From the NCBI GenBank assembly GCA_043809745.1, contig JBDROU010000073.1:106967-170966 (forward strand): a DNA stretch of 64,000 bases, in the 5' to 3' direction. Of the stretch, positions 52,966 to 61,576 are shown piece by piece. How positions within the stretch are numbered: position 1 is the stretch's first letter; each line of letters opens with the position of its first letter. A program made the position numbers and the translations under genes. The DNA is from JBDROU01 sp043809745 [NCBI: bacterium]. GTDB lineage: Bacteria; Elusimicrobiota; JBDRMW01. The notes under the pieces were generated by a model, which ran no database searches, had not been told where the DNA came from, and worked only from the letters and a program-made list of their open reading frames with translations.

Positions 52966-53652
52966 TTATCTTTTTGAACGAGTAACTAAATTAAAAAATC
53001 TATCTTCATATGCGCTGAATAATTTAGAGTCTTTTAAGCACCTTCCAAGAATACGTATCTTTCTCGGATCTTTTTCAGCCTGGCGGAATAAATTTTCTAT
53101 TTCAATTTTAATTTTTGTTAATTGTCGTTCCTCGGGCGGATCAAAAAAACCACGCTCTTCAAATTCAGTTATATTGCTACTCGCGGAGCGGAGCATCATT
53201 TCCAACGTCAATTTTAGTATCGACAGTTCATTGCTTGAATCTATCCCGGATAGAATGGCAATGTAGTTATCCTCTGAGGTACGCTCTTTTATTCTTCTTA
53301 ATACATTTGAAAAAGAATCAGATACGATCTTGGTTTGTGTTGGTTCATGCTTGAAATGGTAACCGATAATCCTTATTTCTGTTCTGATATCTTGATAGAT
53401 TTCATCAATAAAATCTTCCACTTCTGAGCCATAGCCTTCAAATGAGTCTTTAATATCTTGAGATAATATGATCTTTGGTTTCTGAAATATTACCCTGCCC
53501 TCTCTCGTTTTTGTTTTCTTTACGTCAAGAGAAGCCAAGAAAAAATAATCTATGGCAGATTGTCCAAAAGTTGACAAAGAGTAACGAGGATAACTTAAAA
53601 TCTTCGTCATACGGAAAATATCTTCAAATTTTTGATTTTTTTTGCTGTACAT
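52966..53652 (-). CDS. Hypothetical cytoplasmic protein
   Basis: A 228-residue soluble protein, no signal peptide or membrane segment, mostly helical and charged. Visible are SYPRYSLSTFGQSAIDYFFL near residue 20, EGRVIFQKPKII near 52, and HFKHEPTQTKIV near 98, a spacing that could hold a small binding site. A helix-rich C-terminus follows. I do not recognise the family. Its own promoter lies upstream on the minus strand. The gene is downstream of and on the same strand as an HD-GYP regulator, so a link to that signal is possible but unsupported. Confidence 0.55.
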   Translation of the reverse strand: MYSKKNQKFEDIFRMTKILSYPRYSLSTFGQSAIDYFFLASLDVKKTKTREGRVIFQKPKIILSQDIKDSFEGYGSEVEDFIDEIYQDIRTEIRIIGYHFKHEPTQTKIVSDSFSNVLRRIKERTSEDNYIAILSGIDSSNELSILKLTLEMMLRSASSNITEFEERGFFDPPEERQLTKIKIEIENLFRQAEKDPRKIRILGRCLKDSKLFSAYEDRFFNLVTRSKR

Positions 53653-53683
53653 GTTTTAGTTAATGTCCTTGAAAGTGGTTAGA

Positions 53684-53712
53684 ATGTTAGCAAAATATTT
53701 TCAACAAATCAA
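53684..53712 (-). promoter_or_regulatory. Putative promoter of the 228-residue hypothetical gene
   Basis: On the minus strand TTGATT lies at 53712-53707 and TAACAT at 53689-53684 with a 17-base spacer. The ATG at 53652 is about 31 bases downstream of the -10 box, and AAGGA lies between them. Confidence 0.45.
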
Positions 53713-53767
53713 GATTTACTTAGAGATTATGTTTAGGCCTTTGTTTGCAGGTATATGGAATTAACAA

Positions 53768-54823
53768 TTATTTGTTGCTTTCTTTAATTTTGGTAATTTC
53801 TGGTATAATATCGAAAAATGCATCTACAAGTTTTGGATCAAAATCTATACCGCTTTTTTTTCTAATTTCATTTATTCCCTCTAACATTGATTTTGCTTTT
53901 TTATAAAGTCGATTTGAAGTGATAGTGTCAAATACATCTGCTATTGCGCATATTCTGCCTTCTAATGGTATTTGCTCTCCTTTTAGCTTCTTAGGGTAGC
54001 CGCTGCCATTCCAGCGTTCATGGTGTGTTAAAGCAACTATCTCTGCCATTTTTAATAATTCTGATTTACTGCCTGAAAGTAAATTAGCTCCAAATTCCGA
54101 ATGTTTTTCCATTAGCAAACGCTGTTTTTCATCTAACTTATCAGGCCTTAATAATATTGTGTCAGGTATTCCCAGTTTCCCGGTATCATGAAGTGCCGCT
54201 GCATCTCTCAGCAGGCTGCAATGTTGTTCATTAAGGCCGATTTTTTGGCCTAATAAATGAGAGATTGCGCTCACCCGCAACGCATGTGAGCCGGTAATAT
54301 TGTCACGATATTCGATTGCAAGACTCAATTTGTGAATAATTTCGCGCTGGGATTCCATAAGTTCTTTTGTCCTCTCCATTACCTTTTGTTCAAGGATTAT
54401 GTTCTGCTCATTAATTCTATTATGAAGCAGCCGCACTTCCAGCATATTTTGTATATGTATTAATGTTTCAGTTGAATCGATGGGTTTAGTTATAAAGCCT
54501 TTTGCTCCCATCTGAAGAGCTTTTATTTTACTTTCTTTATCCTGTTTAGCTGTAAGTATAAGAATAGGACAGTATGAATTCTCTTCAATTTTTTGAATTT
54601 CATTCATAATGTCAAATCCATTAACAATTGGCATTTCAAGATCGAGTATCAACAGATCCGGACAGAAGTTTTTATATGTCTCTATTGCTTTCCTGGAATC
54701 TGTAATTGATTTAATGTTTTTATATCCTTTTGACTCTAATAAGGTTGTTAAAAGAAAAACATTTTCTTCTTGGTCATCTATAAGCAGTATTCTCGCATTA
54801 AGTATTTCTTCAATATCAATCAC
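53768..54823 (-). CDS. Response regulator with HD-GYP phosphodiesterase domain
   Basis: A 351-residue regulator that likely hydrolyses cyclic-di-GMP. The receiver domain (1-130) has ILLIDDQEEN, the phospho-acceptor in LILDLEMPI near 58 and ITKPIDS. After a coiled linker the HD-GYP domain begins near 170: SHALRVSAISHL, the HD pair in LHDTGKLGIPDTILLRP near 215, HSEFGANLLSG, and the GYP loop HHERWNGSGYPKKL near 268. All metal ligands seem present. The start is GTG 54823, preceded by AAGGA. It lies divergent from nikR. Confidence 0.93.
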   Translation of the reverse strand: MIDIEEILNARILLIDDQEENVFLLTTLLESKGYKNIKSITDSRKAIETYKNFCPDLLILDLEMPIVNGFDIMNEIQKIEENSYCPILILTAKQDKESKIKALQMGAKGFITKPIDSTETLIHIQNMLEVRLLHNRINEQNIILEQKVMERTKELMESQREIIHKLSLAIEYRDNITGSHALRVSAISHLLGQKIGLNEQHCSLLRDAAALHDTGKLGIPDTILLRPDKLDEKQRLLMEKHSEFGANLLSGSKSELLKMAEIVALTHHERWNGSGYPKKLKGEQIPLEGRICAIADVFDTITSNRLYKKAKSMLEGINEIRKKSGIDFDPKLVDAFFDIIPEITKIKESNK

Positions 54824-54996
54824 AATATTAGTCCTTTTTTGAGCAAAACGGCTATATATATATATGTATACTGAGAACGGAAATTTTGCAAGACATTATT
54901 AAAATTGTTCGTTTCCAGTTTCCTTTACTTCCCTTGTTTAAATATGCATCTTATTAAAAATATAGCACCGGAAAAGAAGGTCCTATATTTATGAAA

Positions 54997-55025
54997 TTGA
55001 CTTTCACTTATTATTTTGCTACTTT
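54997..55025 (+). promoter_or_regulatory. nikR promoter with overlapping palindrome
   Basis: TTGACT at 54997-55002 and TACTTT at 55020-55025 with a 17-base spacer. ATGAAA (54991-54996) and TTTCAC (55002-55007) form an imperfect inverted repeat across the -35 box (5 of 6 pairs), a possible autorepression site for NikR. The site does not match the E. coli GTATGA-N16-TCATAC operator closely, so this is tentative. Confidence 0.4.
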
Positions 55026-55062
55026 TTTATAAATCGTAACACTAATTAAAAGGTGGTTTATT

Positions 55063-55479
55063 ATGGTAAATGTAGATAGATTTGGTGTTTCCATGGAGAG
55101 AAAGCTTTTAGAGAAATTTGATTCCCTTATTAAGGAAAAGGGATATAGAAATAGATCAGAAGCAATCAGGGATATAATTCGAGATCGTTTAGTTCAGGAA
55201 GAGTGGAAATCCTGCAAGGAAGCAGTTGGTACGGTTACTATAGTGTATGACCATCATTCCAAATCTATTGCGAAAACGCTGAATAAGCTGCAGCATCAGC
55301 ATCATAAGTACATTATCTCAACGACTCATATACATATGGATGCTCACAATTGTTTGGAAGTATTGATACTTAGAGGCAACTCGCATAAGATAAAGAAGAT
55401 CAGCGATATTTTAATCGGGAGGCGCGGAGTAAAGCATGGGAAACTTGTAATGACTACAACAGGCACTGAGCTGCTTTAA
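55063..55479 (+). CDS. nikR: Nickel-responsive regulator NikR
   Basis: A 138-residue metal-dependent repressor. The N-terminal ribbon-helix-helix (residues 1-48) has VDRFGVSMERKLLEKFD and YRNRSEAIRDIIRDRL. The C-terminal ACT-like domain carries the nickel ligands His78, His89, His91 and Cys97, with the same spacing as His76, His87, His89 and Cys95 of E. coli NikR. So nickel binding should be intact. AAAAGGTGG gives a strong ribosome binding site. The TonB receptor gene follows 22 bases later, and an ABC transporter of the Znu type follows that; repression of these genes by nickel-NikR is the natural inference. Confidence 0.95.
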   Translation: MVNVDRFGVSMERKLLEKFDSLIKEKGYRNRSEAIRDIIRDRLVQEEWKSCKEAVGTVTIVYDHHSKSIAKTLNKLQHQHHKYIISTTHIHMDAHNCLEVLILRGNSHKIKKISDILIGRRGVKHGKLVMTTTGTELL

Positions 55480-55501
55480 TTATAGGGGGCTATCATCAAT
55501 T

Positions 55502-57313
55502 ATGAACAATAAATTGGCTATTTTGAGTTTTTGTTTAATTAGCTTGGTTAATCTTATTAGTCCTGGTATGTTGTTTTGCGAGGGAGGAATAGTTGAATTA
55601 GGTAAAATAATAATATCCCCAGCACTTTTTAGCGAACATAAAAGAGAAGTTGCAGGATCGGTAACTATAATTAACAGAGAGGAAATTGAATTGTCATCGG
55701 CGCATGATGTTTTGGAACTGATTGAAACTTATGCAGGGGTTTTTGTCGAACGAACAGGCACATATGGAAGACAGGAAATAAAATTGCGCGGATTTGGGGA
55801 TAATGGCACAAAGTTATTAGTGTTAATAAATGGAAGGCCGGAAAAGATGTCTATTTTCGGCTGTACGGTTACCCAGTCACTTACTCTAGATGATATCGAA
55901 AAAATTGAAATCATTCGCGGTCCAAAGTCGGTGTTGTATGGTTCTGATGCTCTTGGAGGCGTAATAAATATAGTAACAAGGACGCTTGATGAAGGTACGG
56001 GATTTGAATTTCAAGGAAGTTATGGCACTTTTGATACACAAACATTAGTTCTTAAGAATGGTTTTTCAAATGATAAGGTAAAATACTTTGTTACCGCTGG
56101 AAAAAAGAGTACAGACGGGCATAGGGATAATTCCGGGTTCTACAGTGAAGATTATACGGGTAAGTTTGCATACAGGTTTAATGAGTCGGTGGAATGTTCT
56201 CTGGGCGCAAGATATTTTTCTGGTATTGATGAGATGCCGGGGACTGTGAATAATCCTACTCCGGACGATGAAAGGGATTATAAGCGCGGGTCAGTGGATG
56301 CAACTGTTGACGCGCGTTTTAATGAGACCTCATTTTCTTTGATCACATTTGAAAATTTTGGGCATCATGCCTTTTTCGGTACAAATAACTGGCATTCTCG
56401 GGATAAGACGGTAGGCATAAAAGCGCAGATGCACCAGGAATTTTGGAGCAATCATTTGCTAAGCCTAGGGATTGATTTCACACGGTTTGATGGTGAAAGG
56501 CTTAAGCCGCAAAAGGAAGGGAAATGGCATGCATACGAATTAAGCCCTTCGATTTATGATGATATCAATTTTCTTGATGATCATTTGAAATTTACTATAG
56601 GCGGCAGATATCTAAATTATTCAGAAGCTGGTGAGGAGTATGTTTATGATTTAGGCCTTTTGCTGAAATCTGATAATAACGAGTCATTTTGGCTGAATAC
56701 CAGCAAGGGATTACGTACGCCAAAGATTAATGAGCTTTATCTCTTTCCCACCTCAAATCCAGATTTAGAATCTGAAAATGTGAAAAACCATGAAATTGGA
56801 ATGAGTAAGGAATTGATCTCATGGATATTTTTTGATTTTTCAGTTTATAAAATGTATGGATCAAATTTAATACGTTTAGTGCAGGATAAAAGTATTCCTT
56901 CCTCTTTTATTCTCAAAAATTCTCAGGGGTTTGATTTTAGGGGCTTTGAGACAAATATAGTGTTAAAACCTAATAAAATTTATTCGCAGAGAATAACCTA
57001 CACGTATCAAGATGTGGGGAATCTTACTCAAGGCAGGCCGCATCATCAGTTAAATTTAGCTCCGCAGTTTTCTATAAGCAGGCTTACAGTTAATGTTATC
57101 GGTAAATATTTTTCTAAACTGTACGGGGAAGATAATCATAGGGACAGATTGGATGATTCCTTTACAGTCGATAGTAAGCTTGTGTATAAAGCAGCAGAAA
57201 ATACTGCGATTTTTGTTCAGGGCAGGAACATATTTGATAAGGATTATCAGCTCGAAAGCGGCTACCCTCTGCCGGGGGCTGCTTTTGAATGCGGGATACA
57301 AATAAATTTTTAA
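55502..57313 (+). CDS. TonB-dependent outer membrane receptor
   Basis: A 603-residue receptor. A signal peptide ends near residue 26. The plug domain (about 40-165) has VAGSVTIINREEIEL, VLELIETYAGVFVERTG, and RGPKSVLYGSDALGGVINIVT (in two blocks: RGPKSVLYGSDALGG and VINIVT), as in BtuB-like receptors. The C-terminal barrel has the final VQGRNIFDKDY block and ends in an aromatic residue (INF). No classical TonB box was identified near the N-terminus. Being behind nikR and ahead of a metal ABC transporter, it likely moves nickel, cobalt or a metal chelate across the outer membrane. Confidence 0.92.
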   Translation: MNNKLAILSFCLISLVNLISPGMLFCEGGIVELGKIIISPALFSEHKREVAGSVTIINREEIELSSAHDVLELIETYAGVFVERTGTYGRQEIKLRGFGDNGTKLLVLINGRPEKMSIFGCTVTQSLTLDDIEKIEIIRGPKSVLYGSDALGGVINIVTRTLDEGTGFEFQGSYGTFDTQTLVLKNGFSNDKVKYFVTAGKKSTDGHRDNSGFYSEDYTGKFAYRFNESVECSLGARYFSGIDEMPGTVNNPTPDDERDYKRGSVDATVDARFNETSFSLITFENFGHHAFFGTNNWHSRDKTVGIKAQMHQEFWSNHLLSLGIDFTRFDGERLKPQKEGKWHAYELSPSIYDDINFLDDHLKFTIGGRYLNYSEAGEEYVYDLGLLLKSDNNESFWLNTSKGLRTPKINELYLFPTSNPDLESENVKNHEIGMSKELISWIFFDFSVYKMYGSNLIRLVQDKSIPSSFILKNSQGFDFRGFETNIVLKPNKIYSQRITYTYQDVGNLTQGRPHHQLNLAPQFSISRLTVNVIGKYFSKLYGEDNHRDRLDDSFTVDSKLVYKAAENTAIFVQGRNIFDKDYQLESGYPLPGAAFECGIQINF

Positions 57314-57314
57314 A

Positions 57315-58115
57315 ATGAAAAATATTTTGTTGCTACTGTTAATGTTGATTATAAATTCAAACGCCTATTCTCAAGAGAAAGGGGCAGTAGTTGTTACTAC
57401 TTCAATGCTAGAGGTAATTGTCAGAAATATAGTTAAAGATAATATTGATGTGGTATCACTTTGCCCTGGATCGCTTTGTCCGGGTCACAGCGACATATCT
57501 GCCGAAAGAATGGTCAGATTACATAAAGCAAATTTAGTAATAAAGCATGGATGGGAAAAATATCTGGATAATGTTCTAGATAAGTTAGAAGATGCTCCTA
57601 TTGAAGTAAGATCAGTTGATTTTTTGGAAAATGGCATGATACCGGATGCTCATGTTAAGCTGGTCAATAAAGTATTCTCAATCCTATCAAAGCAGTGGCC
57701 TTATTACGAGAAAACTTTTTATACGAATAAAGAAAAATATATTGCTGAAATCCGTAAAAAAGCCGATCTGTTGCGGCCGGATATAGAAAAATTGAAAGGT
57801 CTAAAAGTAGTGTGTTCGGAAAAGTTGGTGTCATTGTTAAAAAATCTAGGGATGGATATTGTTGACCATTATGGAAGACCTGAAAGCTTTACTGTTCGAA
57901 AAATTAGAGATCTAATGTTGAAGATTAGAAAAGAGGATGTGGTGTTAATAGTTAATAATATGCAGAGCGGATCAGATGCGGGAGAGCTTTTTGAACGGGA
58001 GAATCCCAAAATAAAGCAAATTAACATTACAAATTTTCCAATAAAAAACACCAGTGACGCATATTTATCCGCATTTGAGGATAACATCCGATTACTAAAT
58101 GAGGCATTAGAGTGA
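57315..58115 (+). CDS. ZnuA/TroA-like metal-binding periplasmic protein
   Basis: A 266-residue secreted solute-binding protein. A signal peptide spans about 1-19. The family blocks are VVVTTSMLEVIVRNI, MVRLHKANLVIKHGWEKYLD near 72 (in two pieces), and FPIKNTSDAYLSAFEDNI at the end. The usual zinc-site histidines are altered, with a cysteine-containing SLCPGSLCPGHSD near residue 51, HGWE near 76, and PDAHVKL near 100, so the site may prefer a different metal. Together with the following ATPase and permease it forms a cluster A-I (Znu/Mnt type) uptake system. NikR control suggests nickel or cobalt. Confidence 0.82.
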   Translation: MKNILLLLLMLIINSNAYSQEKGAVVVTTSMLEVIVRNIVKDNIDVVSLCPGSLCPGHSDISAERMVRLHKANLVIKHGWEKYLDNVLDKLEDAPIEVRSVDFLENGMIPDAHVKLVNKVFSILSKQWPYYEKTFYTNKEKYIAEIRKKADLLRPDIEKLKGLKVVCSEKLVSLLKNLGMDIVDHYGRPESFTVRKIRDLMLKIRKEDVVLIVNNMQSGSDAGELFERENPKIKQINITNFPIKNTSDAYLSAFEDNIRLLNEALE

Positions 58116-58846
58116 GTAAAACAGCGCTTAAGTGGGATAACGTAACATACTACTACTGTAAGAATAAAAAAGTGGTAAATGGTATTTCTATATCTGTTGA
58201 TTGCGGAGAGTTTGTAGTGCTTTTTGGTCCGAATGGATCTGGCAAAACAACTCTTCTCAAGTTGGCAGTTGGGTTACTTAAAGCTAAAGGCGGAAAAATA
58301 GAATTATTTGGGGATGATATAAAAAAAATTCCTAACAATATTTTGCCACAGCTTGTCTCGTATATTCCGCAGGTCTTAAAAATTGGAAAGGATATGCCGA
58401 TTCTGGTAAAGGATGTCATAGATATAGGCTATTATTCAAAAAATGGATGGCGCAATAAGGATAAGATAAAACGGGATGAAGAAACATACCTTTCTGCCAG
58501 AAAACTTAATATTGAGCATTTGATTAATAAACCAATTGGAGAGATTTCAGGAGGAGAAGCTCGTAAGGTGCAGCTAGCAAGAATATTGTCTCAGAGGGCT
58601 CAGATTATGATACTTGATGAGCCGACAGCTCACCTTGATATTGCTTCTAAAAGAGATTTTTATAATGAATTAAAAGCTTTATTCTCTAAATATATTACAA
58701 CAATTATTCTAGTAGTTCATAGTTTGGAAGATATACCTGAATTTAGTAAAAGAATGATATATTTAGAAAAAGGCAGAGTGACTTTAGATGATATTCGTGA
58801 GGAAGTAATAGTGAAAATTAATTTGAACAGCGGGATAAAATACTAA
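58112..58846 (+). CDS. Metal ABC transporter ATP-binding protein (Znu type)
   Basis: A 244-residue ABC ATPase. Walker A is FGPNGSGKTTLLKLAVG near residue 37, the signature EISGGEARKVQLARIL near 148, Walker B MILDEPTAHLD near 170, and the switch histidine VVHSLEDIPE near 208. The GTG start overlaps the preceding stop by four bases, and its own stop overlaps the permease ATG by one base, so the three genes are coupled. Sequence type matches ZnuC/MntB. Confidence 0.9.
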   Translation: MSKTALKWDNVTYYYCKNKKVVNGISISVDCGEFVVLFGPNGSGKTTLLKLAVGLLKAKGGKIELFGDDIKKIPNNILPQLVSYIPQVLKIGKDMPILVKDVIDIGYYSKNGWRNKDKIKRDEETYLSARKLNIEHLINKPIGEISGGEARKVQLARILSQRAQIMILDEPTAHLDIASKRDFYNELKALFSKYITTIILVVHSLEDIPEFSKRMIYLEKGRVTLDDIREEVIVKINLNSGIKY

Positions 58847-59655
58847 TGATTGAGCTATTAGAGTACAAATTTTTTCAGAATGCGCTTTTTGCAAGTGTTT
58901 TCGGCGGTTGTGCATGTTCGCTGATAGGAGTTTATATCTTTCTGAAGGACATCCCATTTTTAGGTATTGCGTTATCCCATGCGGCTTTTGCCGGTGCTCT
59001 TGGTGCGGTTGTGTTGGGGATAGATCCGTTTGCAGGAGCAATAATATTCTGTGTGCTTTTTAGCTTTATTTTAGGCCCATTCTCTTATTCATTAAAAGGG
59101 AAGACAAATATCGCAATGGGTATTATTTTCTCAGTATTTATTGGGTTAGCTTTTCTATGGTTAGCTATGATCCCGGGACCTAAGACAGAGGGCTTAAATC
59201 TTATTTGGGGGAGTATACTTACTATTTCTAGGAAAGAAGTGATATTTATGATATTTGTGTTTTTTGTAATAGTACTTTGCTTAATCAGATATTTCCCTAT
59301 GATAAGAACAATATTGTATAACAGTGAAATTGCTTCGGTAAGTGGGATTAAAGAAAGAACGATGTATTATGCCATTATCTTTATATGCAGTATGACAGTG
59401 AGTATAAATCTTACGACTATTGGAGGGATATTGATTTTTAGCTTACTTATTAATCCCGCAGCGGCAGCCAATCAACTATCTAATAAGCTGCCTTTGATTT
59501 TTTTATTGGCGGCTGTATTTGGGGTAACTTCTTGTTTAATAGGATTGTTGTTTTCGTTCTGGTTAAATCTGCCTTGTGGGGCATTAATTGTATTAACTTC
59601 CAGCATGTTGTACTTCTTCGCCTACTTAATTTCGCCAAGGAGGCGTAATGGATAA
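58846..59655 (+). CDS. Metal ABC transporter permease (ZnuB type)
   Basis: A 269-residue permease with seven to eight membrane segments. The ABC-3 family pattern is seen in YKFFQNALFASVFGGCACSLIGVY, split here as FFQNALFASVFGG and SLIGVYIFLK, then HAAFAGALGAVVLG near residue 45 and LLINPAAAANQLS near 203. It forms the membrane channel with the ATPase upstream. The last eight bases overlap the methyltransferase gene. Confidence 0.9.
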   Translation: MIELLEYKFFQNALFASVFGGCACSLIGVYIFLKDIPFLGIALSHAAFAGALGAVVLGIDPFAGAIIFCVLFSFILGPFSYSLKGKTNIAMGIIFSVFIGLAFLWLAMIPGPKTEGLNLIWGSILTISRKEVIFMIFVFFVIVLCLIRYFPMIRTILYNSEIASVSGIKERTMYYAIIFICSMTVSINLTTIGGILIFSLLINPAAAANQLSNKLPLIFLLAAVFGVTSCLIGLLFSFWLNLPCGALIVLTSSMLYFFAYLISPRRRNG

Positions 59656-60253
59656 GAAGTGTTTCTTTAATTCACAGGCAAATATTTGGGACAAAACCTA
59701 TTGGTATAATGAAGAAAAGCTTAATAGGGTAAAATCGCTTATCAAAAGATTCAAGTTAAAGCCTGGTATGACGGTGCTGGATTTAGCTACAGGAACCGGG
59801 GTGCTTCTGCCTTTGATTCAAAATGATATAGGGCATGACGGGAAGTTGTTTGCATTGGATTATTCATATGAGATGCTTAAAGCTGGGAAAAATAAAGGAT
59901 TACAAGGTCAGATTCATTTCCTGCTTGCAGATGTAAATAAAATACCAATAAAGAAATGCTTATTTGATCGAATCATCTGTTTTTCTGCCTTCCCGCATTT
60001 TCATAACAAAATATCAATAATTAGAAACTGTTTAAGCATACAGAAGCCGGGAGGGTTATTTTTTATAGCTCATATTACAAATAGTGAAAAACTTAATAAA
60101 ATGCACAAAATATCACACAGTACTGTTAAAAATGATTACATGCCATCCAAAAAGCAATTTGCAGTTTTGTTGAGAAAAGCAGGGATAATAAAATTTAATA
60201 TTGTGGAAAATAAAGATATTTATTGTATTGAAATACCGAAAAGTGTTTATTAA
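59648..60253 (+). CDS. Class I SAM-dependent methyltransferase in the metal operon
   Basis: A 201-residue methyltransferase. The SAM site is TVLDLATGTGVLLPLI near residue 40, followed by LFALDYSYEMLKAGK near 72, LLADVNKIPIKKCLFD near 95 and ICFSAFPHFHNK. No substrate is evident; the UbiE/small-molecule type is the nearest. It starts within the permease gene with an AGGAGG ribosome binding site, so it is part of the nikR-znu-like operon. A role in making or modifying a metal chelator is a tempting inference without direct support. Confidence 0.85.
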   Translation: MDKKCFFNSQANIWDKTYWYNEEKLNRVKSLIKRFKLKPGMTVLDLATGTGVLLPLIQNDIGHDGKLFALDYSYEMLKAGKNKGLQGQIHFLLADVNKIPIKKCLFDRIICFSAFPHFHNKISIIRNCLSIQKPGGLFFIAHITNSEKLNKMHKISHSTVKNDYMPSKKQFAVLLRKAGIIKFNIVENKDIYCIEIPKSVY

Positions 60254-60280
60254 ATTAGCTGGTGCAGACTATCTAGATTA

Positions 60281-60309
60281 TTGAAATATTTTTAAAAAAG
60301 ATTTACAAT
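60281..60309 (+). promoter_or_regulatory. Promoter of the His-rich membrane protein gene
   Basis: TTGAAA at 60281-60286 and TACAAT at 60304-60309 with a 17-base spacer. The following gene starts with TTG at 60339 and has GTGGGG upstream. This separates it from the nikR operon although the metal theme may be shared. Confidence 0.55.
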
Positions 60310-60338
60310 ACGGTATGTATATTTAGTGGGGTTCAGCT

Positions 60339-61571
60339 TTGCAATTATATAAGACGATTATATTTTCACTTTTTTTTGTTTTATTCAGATGCTGCTCTTG
60401 TTTTTCGTGCGGCTTTCCGGTTTATCCAGTGGAAGTAAAAATTACAATTACTGATAAAAACATAACGGCTGATATAAAAAACAATGCGGTTTATTGGAGT
60501 AAAGTTGTCATTGGTGAGGAAATTGCAAAAGTTGGGAAGGGATCAGATAAACTTCACCTGAGAATTCAAAGTTATATAAACGCGCACCTTTCAATATGGC
60601 TGGATAACCAGCAGTTAAAAGGGAATTTGAAAAGATATAGTTTTGAAGAAAACCCCTGGGTATCTTCAGAAAAAGCAGAGGTGCACTTTTTTCTTACATA
60701 TGATTTGCCAAAAAAAAAGAGTAAATTAATTAAGATTAAAAGTGTATTTTTCATAAATTATTATGAACCGAAAATATCAAATAATAGTGATAAAGGTGAC
60801 AATGCTAAAAGCAATGAGCATATTGAACAAGCAGACCATGATCACTCCTCGCATGATTATTTAATTTCGCATGAGTTTTTAACAAAATTGGTTATTAAGA
60901 GCGGAAAATGCATAAAAAAGGATCTGCCAATAGAAGATCCCGAGGTCGTATTGACTTTTGCTGATTATCAACAAACATTCTTTCAGAGTATAGCGGAATA
61001 TTTTATTAAGGGAATATTGATTTTAATCATTTTTGTTCCGTTCAGTTTCCTGCTGTTAGGATGGATGCTGATGTCTTATAATAAGAATTTGATTATTAAA
61101 GAGGGGATATTTGTATATTCCGGAGTAGTTACAGGTATATTAATTATGAATTGCATTTCATCTTTGCAGTTACCAGGTTATGTTTTAAATATGATTGGAT
61201 GGGCTGTGGTTGTACTGTTTTGTGTTTACAATTATTTTTTGCTTAGCAGGAAAATGATTAAATTGTTTTTATTAGCGGCAGGTTTTGTTATGGGCATGAT
61301 TTCTTTAAGTACAATATTTAATTCTTTTGCTATTCATTCGCTAGATTTAATCCGATTACTGGCTTTTTGCGCAGGGATATTAATATCTATTGCAATATTC
61401 TGTATTCTTACAAATAATATAGTTAGAATTTACAAAATAAAGTTAAGCAGATATTCAGAAAGCAAAGCTGAGGAAATATTTATTGGGCGCATGAAATTCG
61501 CAACATTTACCATAATAATTGTGGCGGGGTTATTTATAGCCCAGATTGTAAAATCAAATTTGGTTAATTAG
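60339..61571 (+). CDS. Secreted/membrane protein with His-rich linker, unknown function
   Basis: A 410-residue protein. An N-terminal signal (YKTIIFSLFFVLFRCCSCFS) leads to a beta-rich extracytoplasmic domain up to about 145, then a metal-binding-looking linker with NEHIEQADHDHSSHDY near 168, a further beta block, and about six membrane helices from 218 to 405. The domain plan recalls HupE/NicO-type metal proteins but I see no diagnostic motif. The start is a TTG with a fair ribosome binding site; no better start exists. It follows the nikR operon with its own promoter. Nickel or cobalt handling is inferred only from His content and neighbours. Confidence 0.6.
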   Translation: MQLYKTIIFSLFFVLFRCCSCFSCGFPVYPVEVKITITDKNITADIKNNAVYWSKVVIGEEIAKVGKGSDKLHLRIQSYINAHLSIWLDNQQLKGNLKRYSFEENPWVSSEKAEVHFFLTYDLPKKKSKLIKIKSVFFINYYEPKISNNSDKGDNAKSNEHIEQADHDHSSHDYLISHEFLTKLVIKSGKCIKKDLPIEDPEVVLTFADYQQTFFQSIAEYFIKGILILIIFVPFSFLLLGWMLMSYNKNLIIKEGIFVYSGVVTGILIMNCISSLQLPGYVLNMIGWAVVVLFCVYNYFLLSRKMIKLFLLAAGFVMGMISLSTIFNSFAIHSLDLIRLLAFCAGILISIAIFCILTNNIVRIYKIKLSRYSESKAEEIFIGRMKFATFTIIIVAGLFIAQIVKSNLVN

Positions 61572-61576
61572 GAGAA

